Assembly (NCBI GenBank): GCA_017654935.2
Contig: CM065710.1
Location: forward strand, 28,823,334 to 28,887,333
Direction: 5' to 3'
DNA from: Phymorhynchus buccinoides
Lineage: Eukaryota > Mollusca > Gastropoda > Neogastropoda > Raphitomidae
Length of the DNA stretch: 64,000 nt
The notes below the pieces were generated by a model that saw only the letters and a list, made by a program, of their open reading frames with translations, was not told where the DNA came from and searched no databases. Shown piece by piece: positions 1 to 50,039 of this stretch. Both the position numbers and the translations under genes were made by a program. Positions within the stretch are counted from its first letter, which is position 1, and the number at the start of each line of letters is the position of its first letter.

Positions 1-41
1 CATCTCCACTCATAATTGACAGGAAACTGTCTGAGCGACCA

Positions 42-84
<43 letters not shown>

Positions 85-105
85 GGAAGAAGAAGAAGAA
101 GAATG
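1..105 (-). repeat. 3' end of a GAA-tailed retroposon (family D1)
   Basis: Read on the minus strand as the reverse of the copies at 22845 and 34803. The piece CTCATAATTGACAGGAAACT is followed by GTCTGAGCGA and an AAG/GAAG tract. The same end appears at 3640-3745, 22845-22925, 34803-34890 and 37940-38020. The tail is purine-rich, as expected for a reverse-transcribed element ending in a simple repeat. Confidence 0.7.
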
Positions 106-231
106 AACACTGAAGATTTCCTTGTGAAAATGCTGCTTTCACTTCAGCCACGCAGAACAGAACCTCTCAACCCAAATCTCCTTCCATCCCCTCCCCATCC
201 TCCCCGCTTACTTTTATCATTCCTACCCTAC

Positions 232-16801
<16,570 letters not shown>

Positions 16802-17015
16802 GACGGTGGCGGCGGCGCCACCACCACCGGCTAGTTACCTCCCCTGCCTCGCTGAGTGATAGGATTCCACACACGATCGCACCACGCGTTGCCCTCTTAG
16901 CCTTCGTGTCTTGTCATATGAAATGAAGTCTCCACGACGCCTCCTAGTCCCATGCATTTATCTGTGAACAAAATTGTCAGTGACAGTGACGCTGTTATAT
17001 CAAAATCAAATGGGC

Positions 17016-17053
<38 letters not shown>

Positions 17054-17400
17054 GCGTGCGCGCGGACACACACACATACACAAGTTTGTGTGACTGTGCT
17101 TGTGTGTATTTCAGTAAGGAATCAAGCTACGTGTATTAATCATGATTGATATGAAGTCTAAACTTCTCGGGGGCCCACGGTCAATCACTCAATGAGCTGA
17201 CCTTTCTGGCTCCTTTTGACATACAGCTGTGCGCAGTAACCATGCATCATTTGATTGGATGACGGCAAGCGGACACTTCGGTCACTTAAAAGGTGTTTAA
17301 TGAAAACTAACCCTAACCCAACCCTAACCCTATTCCTTACCCGAGAAAGGCAAAAAGTTGTTTTACTGAGACCTGAGTATATATATGCAATGAGGAATGT
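16802..17400. other. Intergenic start: possible CEP152 promoter, GT tract, CCCTAA run
   Basis: GC-rich sequence to about 16900 is the likely CEP152 5'UTR and promoter side. (GT)n occupies 17016-17060. At 17310-17333 CTAACCCTAACCCAACCCTA resembles telomere repeat but belongs to a short dispersed motif also seen at 57090 (CTAACCCTATCCCTTACCC). Confidence 0.5.
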
Positions 17401-17870
17401 TTAGTGGGGACAGTAGCCAGTAACATCGACCTCAGTGGAGAGCTTCCTCCATCCCACCCCAATCGCATCCCCCCGTTGACCCTGCCCCACTCATTCCCTT
17501 CCAGTATTCTCCAATCCTACTTCCAACCTGTCCCATCTTTCCCCCAGCTATTCAAGCCGATCATCCAGGCAGCCAAGGAAATTATCAGTGTACAAACTAC
17601 AATGACATCTTTACTACATCAGTACATGACCGAAGTCCCCATTTACTATACACAACAGAAACATCACTTTCAAAGAATGATGGTGGTTGTCATCTGCAAG
17701 AAGAAGAAGAAGAAGAAGAAGAAGAAGCAAAGCTTTTACCTTTGCAAGTGACGAAAATAGCAGCTTTCAGCCAGACAATCAAATCAAATTGATGTATCAT
17801 TGTATCATTATGGTTACTGCGCACAGTCTCCTTTTGAAAAATAAAGACACTGATTGACTGAAAACTTACG
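17400..17870. other. Intergenic, nothing recognised
   Basis: Contains an (AAG)n stretch at 17700-17727. The open frame across 17404-17751 is Pro/Ser-rich at first and then simple sequence; I see no family signature. Confidence 0.4.
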
Positions 17871-17874
17871 AGTA

Positions 17875-18260
17875 GTAGTAGTAGTAGTACTTAGTAGTTG
17901 ATAGGGACAAAATAAGCTGTCAAGCTTTTTAGAGAGTCCCGTCTTTTTACAATCAGTATTACATACAAGTACTGGTCAAGGTTTATTGTGGTCAAATTTT
18001 CCTAAAATTTGCTACTCAACAAAGCTTCTAAATAAATTTAAATACTTTGGAGATTTGTCGAGACGATTTTTGAACAAGTTACTTAGTTAGTATTAGGTGC
18101 ACATTTTAATTTGTTAGTTAATTCATTCCAATTGTTAGCAACTCTATTGCTGAAGCAATTTTTCCTTATGTTAGTGTTGAAACGTTTAATAAAGACCTTG
18201 CCGTAAGGCTTTCTAGTCACACTGTATTGTGGTTCACTAAAGAATTTCCCCCAAGATAAA
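17875..18260 (-). mobile_element. LINE ORF2 C-terminal fragment (copy 1)
   Basis: On the minus strand it reads NRVANNWNELTNKLKCAP-like text with stops, the C-terminal signature of non-LTR reverse transcriptases. It is about 65-70% similar by eye to the next copy. Confidence 0.55.
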
Positions 18261-18294
18261 TCTATATGACCATTAAATATCTTATACGCTTCTA

Positions 18295-18610
18295 TAGGTA
18301 GGTAGGTAGGGACAAAACAAGCCGTAAAGCTTTTTCAAACAGTCCCATCTTTTATGATTTTTCTGGTAAATGTATCTTTTTGGTCAAGGTTGATGCAGCA
18401 TAAATTTTCCTCATAAATCATTATTCGTCATAGCTTCTAAAAACTTCTAAAAATTTTGGTAATGTATCCAGACGATTTTAAACATATTAGTATGAGGACT
18501 GAGGTGCACATTTTACGTCAGTAGGCAATTCGTTCCACATGTTAGTAATTCTGTTATAACTAATATAACTAGTATAAGATCTCCTCTTAATCTTATTCTC
18601 CTGCCTTTCA
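18295..18610 (-). mobile_element. LINE ORF2 C-terminal fragment (copy 2)
   Basis: The minus strand has NMWNELPTDVKCAPQSSY, then NRLDTLPK, the classic closing of LINE ORF2. Degraded by stops. Together with copy 1 it forms a diverged tandem pair. Confidence 0.6.
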
Positions 18611-18639
18611 AACGAGCAAACAGTAGGCCTACAGTCTGT

Positions 18640-19180
18640 GTACAGAACACTCATGAAAACAGGACATGCCCAGATCTACAACAGAAAACAGGAAGTGGCA
18701 CAGAAAATGAGTAAAAGTTTTCAAACTGAACAGGCAAATCCTACAAAACTAGCAAAGCTGAGCGGTTTACAGTTTTCTTGTTGTCTGGAGAAAAAGCTAA
18801 TTTATTCTGTTTTAAATAAGCGTTATAAGCTTTCCTACTTACATCTCGCCTCTCCCGATCACTCTCCTTTGCAAGCAACTTTCTACTGATCTAGTTTGAA
18901 GTCTGCTGTGTTACGTTCTAACAAGTCATAATTTTCTAAAAGCATGTCACAGCATGATTATGCTAACGCCCAGACAAGCCGATTTCACGTCCTAGATTTT
19001 ACATGGGCCGATCATTGACCATCTCAAATTAAAACAGCTGTGAAAATTGGATCAGCTGTTTAATTAATCTACATACTAATCAAACCAAACCTGATTCTCA
19101 AATCAAGTTGATTGAATCCGAACATAGTCGTCAACCACATTGCGTTTGTTTTGAAGACACCGCCATTTTGAAAGATTTTC
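18640..19180. other. Intergenic, nothing recognised
   Basis: AT-rich unique-looking sequence without open frames that resemble a family. Confidence 0.4.
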
Positions 19181-19246
19181 TATCTTTTTAGTGCAATTTG
19201 TAGATGTTTACTTCTGCCCCCCCCCCCCCTCCCACAGTTCCATGCA

Positions 19247-19520
<274 letters not shown>

Positions 19521-19524
19521 TGCT

Positions 19525-20173
19525 AGCAGACAGACATACACACAATAAGACGGAGGACGGGCAGTGATGGTCGCTTTTTTTTTCCATGATGAATAAAAAT
19601 AATTAATAAATGTGAGAGGCCATACACTTGATTGAGGACTTTGTTGTTGTTGTTGTTGTTATTTTGAAGAATGTTTGTTGACCAGCTCTCTCTCCTAAGA
19701 GTTTCCTTCCACGCGCTAGTTGTCTCTTCTGATCAGGCAGAATTACATTAATATTTGATGTAATTGTCGTTTCTGTAAACGCTTTCTTTTCATTGCATAA
19801 AGTTGATAACTGTCATATTGTTTATGTAGAGGTTTTGGTAATAAGATTCTTAAACTGCTTCCGAAAACGATACTTTTTGTACGTCTGCTTTCTCATCAGG
19901 CAGCTACATACAACAAGAAATTCGTGAGCTTGTATTTTATTCTGTTAGTTATTGTTTGTTTGTTGAAAATCTGAAATATGCTTATTTGGTACAATGTTTA
20001 CACTGTTTTTATGTTGTAAAGCATAGCTTCCCGTGACTTCATGATTTTGTCACAAAATTTGTGTTGTGTTTGTTTCACTTGCTCATTTGATTTGTTACCA
20101 AATTTTGTTGTTGAACTTTAAGTCAACATCACTCATACAGACTACTTTAATTAAATGGCCTCTCTTTCTTTGT

Positions 20174-20175
<2 letters not shown>
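19525..20175. other. Intergenic, nothing recognised
   Basis: AT-rich sequence with a (TTG)n run at about 19641-19660. Confidence 0.4.
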
Positions 20176-20177
<2 letters not shown>

Positions 20178-20257
<80 letters not shown>

Positions 20258-20278
20258 CTCTCTCTGAGTCTCTCTCTG

Positions 20279-20327
<49 letters not shown>

Positions 20328-20350
20328 GTGTCTCAGTCTCTCTCTCTCTG

Positions 20351-20415
<65 letters not shown>
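20178..20415. repeat. CT microsatellite
   Basis: (TC)n with three spaced GAGTCTCTC interruptions near 20253-20282. Confidence 0.97.
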
Positions 20416-20417
<2 letters not shown>

Positions 20418-20527
20418 TATTAATGTATACAGTAACACACACACACACTCACAGTGACACACACACAAATACATGCACTAACTCCAACCACACATGTACA
20501 CACACATACACACAAGAATCCCCACCC

Positions 20528-21335
20528 ACCCACTGTACCCATGTTCGAACTCCCCTGTACCCAGGTTTGAACTCCCCTGTACCCAGGTTCGAACTCCCCT
20601 GTTCCCCCAGGTTCGAACTCCCTTGTACCCAGGTTCGAACTCCCCTGTACCCAGGTTCGAACTCCCCTGTTCCCAGGTTCGAACTCCCCTGTACCCAGTT
20701 TCGAACTCCCCTGTTCCCAGGTTCGAACTCCCCTGTACCCAGGTTCGAATTCCCCTGTACCCAGGTTCGAACTCCCCTGTATCCAGGTTCGAACTCCCCT
20801 GTACCCAGGTTTGAACTCCCCTGTACCCAGGTTCGAACTCCCCTGTACCCAGGTTCGAACTCCCCTGTACCCAGGTTCGAACTCCCCTGTACCCAGGTTC
20901 GAACTCCCCTGTACCCAGGTTCGAACTCCCCTATACCCAGGTTCGAACTCCCCTGTTCCCAGGTTTGAACTCCCCTGTTCCCAGGTTCGAACTCCCCTGT
21001 ACCCAGGTTCGAACTCCCCTGTACCCATGGTCGAACTCCCCTGTACCCAGGTTCGAACTCCCCTGTACCCATGGTCGAACTCCCCTGTACCCATGGTCGA
21101 ACTCCCCTGTACCCATGGTCGACCTCCCCTGTACCCAGGTTCAAACTCCCCTGTACCCAGGTTCGAACTCCCCTGTACCCAGGTTCGAACTCCCCTGTAC
21201 CCATGGTCGAACTCCCCTATACCCAGGTTCGAACTCCCCTGTACTCCCCTGTACCCAGGTTCGAACTCCCCTGTACCCATGGTCGAACTCCCATGTACCC
21301 AGGTCCGAACTCCCCTGTACCCAGGTTCCACTGTA
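20528..21335 (-). repeat. 22-bp minisatellite derived from a SINE B box
   Basis: About 36 units of the form GTTCGAACTCCCCTGTACCC plus AG. Read on the minus strand the unit is GAGTTCGAACCTGGGTACAG, identical to the B-box segment of SINE family A (for example 51178-51197). Common variants are ATGGTCGAAC and TTCCCAGG. It ends about 40 bases before the SAC3D1 start codon. Confidence 0.95.
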
Positions 21336-21376
21336 TTTGTTTATCATTTCCAGCGTGTCAACTGTCATTGACTGAG

Positions 21377-42879
<21,503 letters not shown>

Positions 42880-42884
42880 CTCAC

Positions 42885-42961
42885 TGTGAACCCGAGTTCG
42901 AACCTGGGTCCAGCGGAGTTTTCCTCTCACACTGCACTAGGCCTTACGGTCTGAACATGGA

Positions 42962-42992
<31 letters not shown>

Positions 42993-43535
42993 CGTGTGCC
43001 CATGCATTTAGCTCACTGTGAGACCCGAGTTCAAACCTGGGTACAGCAGAGTTTTCCTCTCACTCTGAAACTAGGCCTAAGGCCATGTACACACATAAGC
43101 AGATATTCCATGCGGAAACCCGTGCACAATCCATAAATAAGTCAAACAAAGAAGGGAAAAGATTTGCGCATGTGTCCGAATTTCCCCTATGTGCGTAAAC
43201 TTTTATCCTTCTTTCTTCCACTTATTTAAGATTTTCTGTACGGAACTTAACGTGTTTAATGTGAACTCGGCCTTATGGTCTGAACGTGGAGTCTTTCGGA
43301 TGAGACCAAGGTCCCGTGTGCCCATGCATTTAGCACACGTTAAACCCAGTGGCAACGAAGAAGTTGTCATTAGGTCAAAATTGACCACCCTTTCCTTCCT
43401 CATCAGTCACACAAAAATCGTATGCAAAAAAAAAAGTGCGGCGCGCCTCTGGCTGCGACGTGCTTTCCAGGTGGGAGCAACCCAAATTTCACAGAGATGC
43501 CTCCGTGACTGTAAAGAACCAAATACTGAATACCA
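42885..43535 (+). repeat. SINE A, tandem and split by MITE I
   Basis: A first partial copy (42887-43015) is followed by a second from 43018 (CCGAGTTCAAACCTGGGTAC). The second is cut at CTAGGCCTA/ by foldback MITE I (43085-43272) and resumes at TTATGGTCTGAACGTGGAGT to the tail AGGTGGGAGCAACCCAAATT. A nested insertion. Confidence 0.78.
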
Positions 43536-43964
43536 CTCAGCACTGGCTGGTTGCGTCCCCTTACAGCCGTTAGGTTCGAAAACACATCACCACAACTGTC
43601 CAACAGATGCCATAGCCCTTCATTGGATGTAAAAAGCATCATTGTAGAGCTTAAAATGCCATAATTCTACTAGTTTTCGCGAAGAAAAGTCCAAACACAA
43701 CAACTGGAAGTCGCAAAAACGGAAGTTCGATTATTTTAGAAGGGAGCCAACTCTCGTTTATGACAGCAGTAATGGCAGTCGGTAAGTGTTTACAAGACAT
43801 GTACGGGCTTCAAACTTCGACTTTCTTTTGCAAGGTGTGTATCGCCTTAAAAACGAGGGCGCCCTTTACTTTAATTTTTCAGATTTTTCTTGAAAATTGC
43901 CCTTTTTACCAAAAGCGGTGCCTAATGATCCGAAAAATATGGTATGTAAAGTTAGGGACCAACA

Positions 43965-44290
43965 TTTTCAGAGAAGATTACCAACACCTTGAACTAAACG
44001 ATGGTAAAATATCAGATTCCATACTTCCGTCGTTTGTTTCCCATTGACGAAAACAGCTTACACATAGAGAGAAGGACATTTTCACATTCTTATCTTTGAA
44101 CCCCACCCCCACCCCCTTCCCTCCCTCACAGCCAAAACTGAAAGCAAAGTCTGCAATGATTGGTTGATTTCAAGAAGAAAGGTCAAAGCAAACTAAAAAT
44201 AGATTACGACGTGGCTCTTGAAAGCCGGTTGCATGCAGGAAATCGAAACCTCTTAAAAACTCTGATGAGCTGAATCCGGCTGAGAGAACT
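43965..44290 (+). repeat. Family H repeat, uninterrupted
   Basis: Matches 3770-4290 without the hairpin insert and so marks the empty site of that insert at about 44038-44050. Confidence 0.7.
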
Positions 44291-44394
44291 TGCAAAATGT
44301 GACGTAAAAATATAAATGACATCAATTTGTAGAATGACACACAGTGACGTAAGTCTACTCAAACACACGAGGCGGGAGTTGGGGATCTACCTGA

Positions 44395-44500
44395 AGGTAG
44401 AGTAACTTCCCCTGTTTGAGCGATTGAACTAGGCTAGATCACTCCCACACACCGTGAAATTACTTCCCTTGATTATTTCCGAACAATTCTTTTTAGGAAA
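44395..44500 (-). repeat. Short dispersed repeat K, reversed
   Basis: GGGGATCTACCTGAAGGTAG and TAGATCACTCCCACACACCG are the reverse complement of the 23290 copy. Confidence 0.75.
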
Positions 44501-44611
44501 ATATCAACATCTTTCAACCGTTCTTTCCACACTATACAACCACTCACTCGCATTCATTTTTTTCACACTCGTAATCATGTTCGTAATGTTTATAGTGTTT
44601 AACTCTACTAC

Positions 44612-45586
44612 AGTGGAACCTCCCTTATAAGACCTCCCATTATAAGACTCCCTCCCACATAAGACCTACTTCTCTGAGACATTGCCCTTCTTTGTAAGTA
44701 TTAATGTATTGGTGCATTCCTTCCTGTTACTTGATTACATTTTCATTAGTTTCTGCGAGGGTGAGGTGTTATCAGAGAGTGACAGTGCTGGTGAACGAGG
44801 GTGGATGTCTTTGTGAGTGAGAATCATGTTATTTTTGTTACTTTATTTCTTTGCATTGGAATGTTAGTAGTATGACTATCTTGTTGATTTTAATGCATGT
44901 TTTTTTCATCTTTCATTGTTGCTTTTGTAAAGCGCATCGAGCATACTAGTGTATGGATTTTAGCGCTACAGTGGAATCCGCTTAATCGGCCACTTTTGGG
45001 ACCAGGAAAAATATGGCCGATAAAGCGAATCGGCCGATAAAACGAACATCAAGATACTGTATGACGCAATTATGCAAGTCAAAAGCAATGACGTCAAAAT
45101 TAAATGTTGCAGTTCAAATTCAAATTCTTTCCCTTTTTGTGATGTGTGTGTGTGTGTGTTTATTAATCCTACAACTTGACAGAAGCACGAGTAAAAGACA
45201 ATGATTTTGTTTTCTTGAGTGATTTTAACGCCATGCAGGGTCTTTCAATTGACAACAGCTCACCTTCCAACTTCACACTCAACCATGTAAACGTCAGTTT
45301 GTCTGCCTCTGTTGTTCTCCCTCTTAAAAAGGGGTAAAGAGGAAAAATTAGAGAGAAAAAGTGGCCAATAAAGCGAAATTGAAGATTTCAGCTTTGGCCG
45401 TAAAATCGAACAAAATAACATGCTTAAGAAGAAAAAATTCCGTTCCAGAGGAAATTGGCCGATTAAGCGGCTTTGGACGATTATCCGATGGCCAATTAAA
45501 CGAATTCCACTGTATATTAAATAAAATTCTTATAAGAGCTCATTTTGGATGATTTTTGAAGGTCTTATAAGGGAATGTTCCTCTGT
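44612..45586 (+). mobile_element. MITE-B copy split by about 800 bases
   Basis: Left half 44612-44703 (CAGTGGAACCTCCC to TTTGTAAGTATTAA), right half about 45530-45586 (TTATAAGAGCTCATTTTGGA to GGAATGTTCCTCTG). Between them lie unassigned sequence and the pogo-like MITE. Confidence 0.65.
44969..45512 (+). mobile_element. pogo/Tigger-like MITE
   Basis: Ends CAGTGGAATCCGCTTAATCG and GGCCAATTAAACGAATTCCACTG-like (right end 45490-45512), flanked by TA. The interior has alternating GCCGATAAAGCGAA motifs. The TA target and CAGT..ACC/TCC..TTA terminus fit the pogo branch of Tc1/mariner. 544 bp, no transposase frame. Confidence 0.75.
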
Positions 45587-45834
45587 AAGTTGGTGCACAC
45601 AACACAAATCTTGTTCTTACCTTTCCTTTATGTTCTCCCACGTGCATTTATGATGTCTGCAGATTATTTTGGTACACCCTTTCCTCTAACCCTCTTGCAT
45701 TTGCATTTGTTACAGGAAACCCCCCCAACTTTTTCTAGTGTTCAGATTCTTTCACACATCATTTTCGAGAAAATCTGTCTTTTGAAGCACACAGAGCGCC
45801 ATACGGTTTACTATCACATCATGTTGCAAGCGAG

Positions 45835-46328
45835 TATGGAAGGCGAGACGGCTCATTCATTCGACCAAAACTGTCGACCAAAATGATCGACCATTTTCCA
45901 AATTGGTCGACGGATTTCTGGTCGACAAATTCCGATTTTTACCGGAGAGTGGTTGAACAAAAACTGGAATCGGGCACAAGAACAGTGCCAGAATCCAGTC
46001 TGTGGCGGGAAGTTTTCAAAGATGGATGCTGAGGGCCTTCTAACAAGTTTTTTCTCAACCACTCATTAAAACTCAGAAAGACGCGATGAATAATTCATGG
46101 CGTGATTTTGATGCATCAGTTTTTCTCGTGCACAGTTTTGGTCGACCAGTTTCGAAAACGTGGCATTTTGATGGACCATTCCGAAATTGGTCGATAGTTT
46201 TCGTCGAGAACGAGGCATTTTGGTCGACCGTTTCGAAAACGAGGCATTTTGATCCACAAATTTGGAAAATGGTTGATAATTTTGGTCGACGGTTTTGGTC
46301 GAATGAATGAGCCGTCTCGCCTTCCATA
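45835..46328 (+). mobile_element. Foldback element with about 45-bp perfect ends
   Basis: TATGGAAGGCGAGACGGCTC begins and its exact complement ends the element. It is flanked by AGCGAG at 45829-45834 and 46329-46334 (6-bp duplication). The interior repeats TTTTGGTCGACC and similar words many times in both orientations. Confidence 0.88.
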
Positions 46329-46639
46329 AGCGAGAAGCTTTTTCCCAGTGTGTGTACAACAGGCCAGGACTTAAAGACCCTCCATGTCACATGTCACATT
46401 CCCTCTGATGCTTGGAAGATTTCTTCAGATTTCTTACCAGCTATAAGAGGGAAAACACATGAAAACCATGACTTTAACACGTGACGTGGTGGGTCTTTAA
46501 ATGCGTGATGGAAATGCCATCAGAGGGGGTCTTAGAGTTGAGGGGGGGAAGCTACGGGCGACTTGAATACACAGAGGCAACTTCCGGCTGGTCGGGTTTG
46601 GCCGAAATAAATTTATATCCAAGAGGGCTAGACAACAGA

Positions 46640-46920
46640 TTTGCACTATTGTGGCAATGTTACCAGTGCGTGGATGCAACTTTTTCCTGGTATACAAGGA
46701 TTTCCTGTTTTTGAATTTGACCAGACAAGGAATTTCCTGTTTTTAGAACTTGTCAAAACAAGGTCTTTGTGTGTCTACTGTATTTTTCAGACACTTTAAA
46801 ATAAGCATTTGTATAAATTGTGGGAAAAGCAAACTGAAATACTTTCATAAATCAGTTGGTCCAGCCTGGATACTACAAAAAGCCTATGGCCAACTGTAAT
46901 ATATTGTCAATACATGTACC
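46640..46920 (+). repeat. Dispersed repeat J, with empty TTAA site
   Basis: TACAAGGATTTCCTGTTTTT and CACTTTAAAATAAGCATTTG match 60025-60130 and 60386-60440, where a TTAA MITE is inserted at the TTAA of CACTTTAA. Confidence 0.75.
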
Positions 46921-47049
46921 ACCAGACATTTTTTGTGTGTAGTTGCACCAATGGATGCAAGTGATTATATGTGCCATATTTTATGAGTGAGTGGGTGTTG
47001 GGTGTGGGTGCATGTGTGGGTGTTGGGGGGGTATGGTGGCAATATTACA

Positions 47050-47705
47050 ACTACAAGTGTGAATATTTTGTACCAAATGATTGTGTACATGGGCATGTTT
47101 TGCTTGCTATATAAAAGTGTGAATATTTTGTACCAAATGATTGTGAACATGGGCATGTTTTGCTTGCTATGTAAAAGTGAATATTTTGTACCAAATTATT
47201 GTGTACATGGGCATGTTTTGCTTGCTATATAAAAGTGAATATTTTGTACCAAATGATTGTGTACATGGGCATGTTTTGCTTGCTATATAAAAGTGAATAT
47301 TTTGTACCAAATGATTGTGTACATGGGCATGTTTTGCTTGCTATATAAAAGTGTGAATATTTTGTACCAAATGATTGTGTACATGGGCATGTTTTGCTTG
47401 CTATATAAAAGTGTGAATATTTTGTACCAAATGATTGTGTACATGGGCATGTTTTGCTTGCTATATAAAAGTGTGAATATTTTGTACCAAATGATTGTGT
47501 ACATGGGCATGTTTTGCTTGCTATATAAAAGTGAATATTTTGTACCAAATGATTGTGAACATGGGCATGTTTTGCTTGCTATGTAAAAGTGAATATTTTG
47601 TACCAAATTATTGTGTACATGGGCATGTTTTGCTTGCTATGTAAAAGTGAATATTTTGTACCAAATTATTGTGTACATGGGCATGTTTTGCTTGCTAAAG
47701 TGTGA
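47050..47705 (+). repeat. 57-59-bp satellite-like array, 11 copies
   Basis: Unit: GTGAATATTTTGTACCAAAT, then GATTGTGTACATGGGCATGT and TTTGCTTGCTATATAAAA. Two length classes differ by a GT dinucleotide. Highly homogeneous. Intergenic between SAC3D1 and COX7C. Confidence 0.95.
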
Positions 47706-47709
47706 ACAT

Positions 47710-48140
47710 TTGTACATAATGTCTTGTGTATGTGTGTTGTGATGTTTAAAACATTGCAAATTTTATGGTACATGTCACATATCAATTACAAATTAATTGT
47801 CTGCGACGAATGTGCTTCAGTTGCAATATTCCAAGCATAAATGATTGTAAAATGACCATGCATGAATGAGGTTTTGTTGCAAAAATACAACAATAAATGC
47901 ATAGATGATGATAGATCTACAAGAGAGGATGTGCACAAATGCTGCTTTAGTTGCAACATTACTTGCATGAACATTACAGTAGCATGGTTTTACACTGATT
48001 TCAGTATTTTTAATTTTTACCAGAAACTGAACTTCAGGTGTGTTTTTTAATTCATCAACAAAACCAAAAAAACATAAAAATGACCACAAGCGATTTGGTG
48101 GCGTTTTGAACTTGGTTGTTCAATCTTGGAAGTGTACAAA
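47710..48140. other. Intergenic, nothing firm recognised
   Basis: AT-rich. ACACTGATTTCAGTATTTTT near 47990 recurs at 36613, so part is a low-copy repeat. Confidence 0.4.
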
Positions 48141-48149
48141 GGACAATGT

Positions 48150-48500
48150 AATCATTTTACAAGGCTTATCGCACTCAAACTGTCTCTGTCTACCATTTTA
48201 ACAGTCTGTCTGGCGCATTATCTCTCTCTCTTAAGTTGCCCCTCTGAATTGTCCGACGGGGCTCTGCCCATGTACCCTGCCGGGGCCATGGGTCCTTGGA
48301 CCCCTGCCTTTCAGGTTTTTTTCATTTTGGGGAGTTGCATCCGTGCAGTAGTTTTCGGACTAATAAGACCCCCCCCCCCCAATTTTATACAATATTTGAT
48401 TTTGTTGCTATACTTTCTTACTATTTCATCAGTCATATTATAAGGCGCAGGGTCTCTGTCGGGGGGTGGGGGAGTATCACCTTATAGTCCAAAAAATGTG
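48150..48500 (+). repeat. Dispersed repeat F joined to MITE M
   Basis: 48150-48345 matches 36720-36915. From 48348 TTTTCGGACTAATAAGACCC to TATCACCTTATAGTCC is a MITE M copy. Confidence 0.65.
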
Positions 48501-48524
48501 GTATATTGTTTGTCAGAGTATCTT

Positions 48525-48838
48525 CCTCTTCTGCGTTCCCAGGCCATATGGCCATAATGGGTGAGGTACGTATGTGTCTGATTTTCAGTTTTCACTGGTC
48601 TCCCCACTGCGTACAGTCGACACCTTCCGATTTTGGAGGAGCTCTAAGATTGGAAGATGTTTTTTTGAAAAAAGGCAGGAGAATGGGCCAATAAGTCAGA
48701 AAGATAGATGATAGAAAGCAAAGGGAAAAGGCAGAGTCAAAGAGAGTGACAGATTAGAGGAAGTTACAAGCACAGAACTTCCAGAAGGTGGGGGAACTAT
48801 TTTTACGAAAGACCCCCCTGTATCCCCACGGGGAGATA
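48525..48838 (-). repeat. Family D2 retroposon, full length
   Basis: In its own sense (minus): CCCCGTGGGGATACAGGGGG, the shared body, then the D2 end (GCTCCTCCAAAATCGGAAGG through GTACGCAGTGGGGAGACCAG to CCTGGGAACGCAGAAG). It differs from D1 only in its 3' third. Confidence 0.78.
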
Positions 48839-48898
48839 CTCATTGAGTAGGGAGCGCAACTCTGTCAGTGTCTGGACGACGCCTCGCAACTTCGTGTA

Positions 48899-49043
48899 CA
48901 GTGGAACCTCCCTTATAAGACCTTCAAAAAACATCCAAAATGAGGTCTTATAAGGGAGGTAATTTTAATTCTTACAAAGAAGGGCAATGTCTCAGAGAAG
49001 CAGGTCTCATGTGGGAGGGAGTCTTTTAAGGGAGGTTCCACTG
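48899..49043 (+). mobile_element. MITE-B copy
   Basis: CAGTGGAACCTCCCTTATAA to TTAAGGGAGGTTCCACTG, flanked by TA. 145 bp. Confidence 0.88.
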
Positions 49044-49327
49044 TATTCTTTTTAATCTGCTGCACATGCTGGAAAAGAAAATCTTCCATTTTAAAATTGT
49101 CTTTTAATGGACAATAAAGTTTTTTTTAATTGAATTGAATGGAGGGGGTGGGGTTGTCCAGCTCCCCGTATGGAGGCACGAGGCATCCACCCACTGCCCC
49201 ATGTCAGAGTATAAGGCGCAGGGGTCTGAGTCTAGGGAAGAAAAGTATCGCTTTTATAGTCGGTAAGATACGGTACATGTTACAAGATGATGTTTGGGCA
49301 TGGATGGAATACGTTTTGTATGCAATA

Positions 49328-50023
49328 TTAACCTCTTCACTGCCCTGTCCCGGATACTTCCGTCAACTTCCGGTAACCTATAAACTGTCCCATCACGGAA
49401 ATATCCTTCAGGGTTATTCTAAGAGTTTCCCTTTTTCTATACATATGCTTTTCGCAGCATGTGAGAGTGTTCTCAAATGATAGTATATTCAATTTCTTTA
49501 AAATAAACAAAAAGTACAATGGAATCTCCCTTACAAGACCTTCAAAAAATCATCCAAATGAGGTCTTATAGGCCTCTGCAACTAGGGTTATTAACGCCCT
49601 TGACAGTGAGAGTGATGCTCTTGATGGTCAGTACTGACAAGGGCATTCACTTGCGAAAGGCAGCCATTTAGTGGCATCAAATAGGGTTATTGGCAAGAGT
49701 TATCACCCTGTTTGGTCAGTACTGAACCGTCTTCCCCCACCCACCAAGGGCATTCACTCTTGCAAAAGGTGTTCGTTGCAGACCCCAATAAGGGAGGGGT
49801 CTTATAAGAGAGGTAATTTTAATACTTTAAAATAAGGGCTATGTCTCAGAGAAATAGGTCTTATATGGGAGGGAGTCTTATAATGGGAGGTCTTATAAGG
49901 GAGGTTCCACTGTATAGGTTATATGCACTTATTTAGAAATGTTTGCGATAACTCCGCAACCTAAAATGGCTTGGCAAATAGTTGCCTCAGAACCGGAAAT
50001 GGCCTTGGCAGTGAAGGGGTTAT
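49328..50023 (+). mobile_element. TTAA element (P6) with nested MITE-B
   Basis: TTAACCTCTTCACTGCCCTG to TTGGCAGTGAAGGGGTTAT. A MITE-B copy occupies 49517-49912 and is itself interrupted at 49569-49790 by unrelated text, giving three nested layers. Confidence 0.7.
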
Positions 50024-50039
50024 ATCATAATATGCTTGA

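Noticed and set aside
17310..17335. CCCTAA repeats suggesting a telomere
   Set aside because: Only about four units, and a related short motif at 57090 shows it belongs to a dispersed sequence.
20420..21375. 300-codon open frames on both strands across the 22-bp array
   Set aside because: The unit has no stop in several frames and its length is not a multiple of three, so frames cycle; the source is a SINE B box, not a gene.
47225..47606. 107-109-codon open frames across the 57-59-bp array
   Set aside because: Both strands are open because of the repeat; no homology signature and no splice context.
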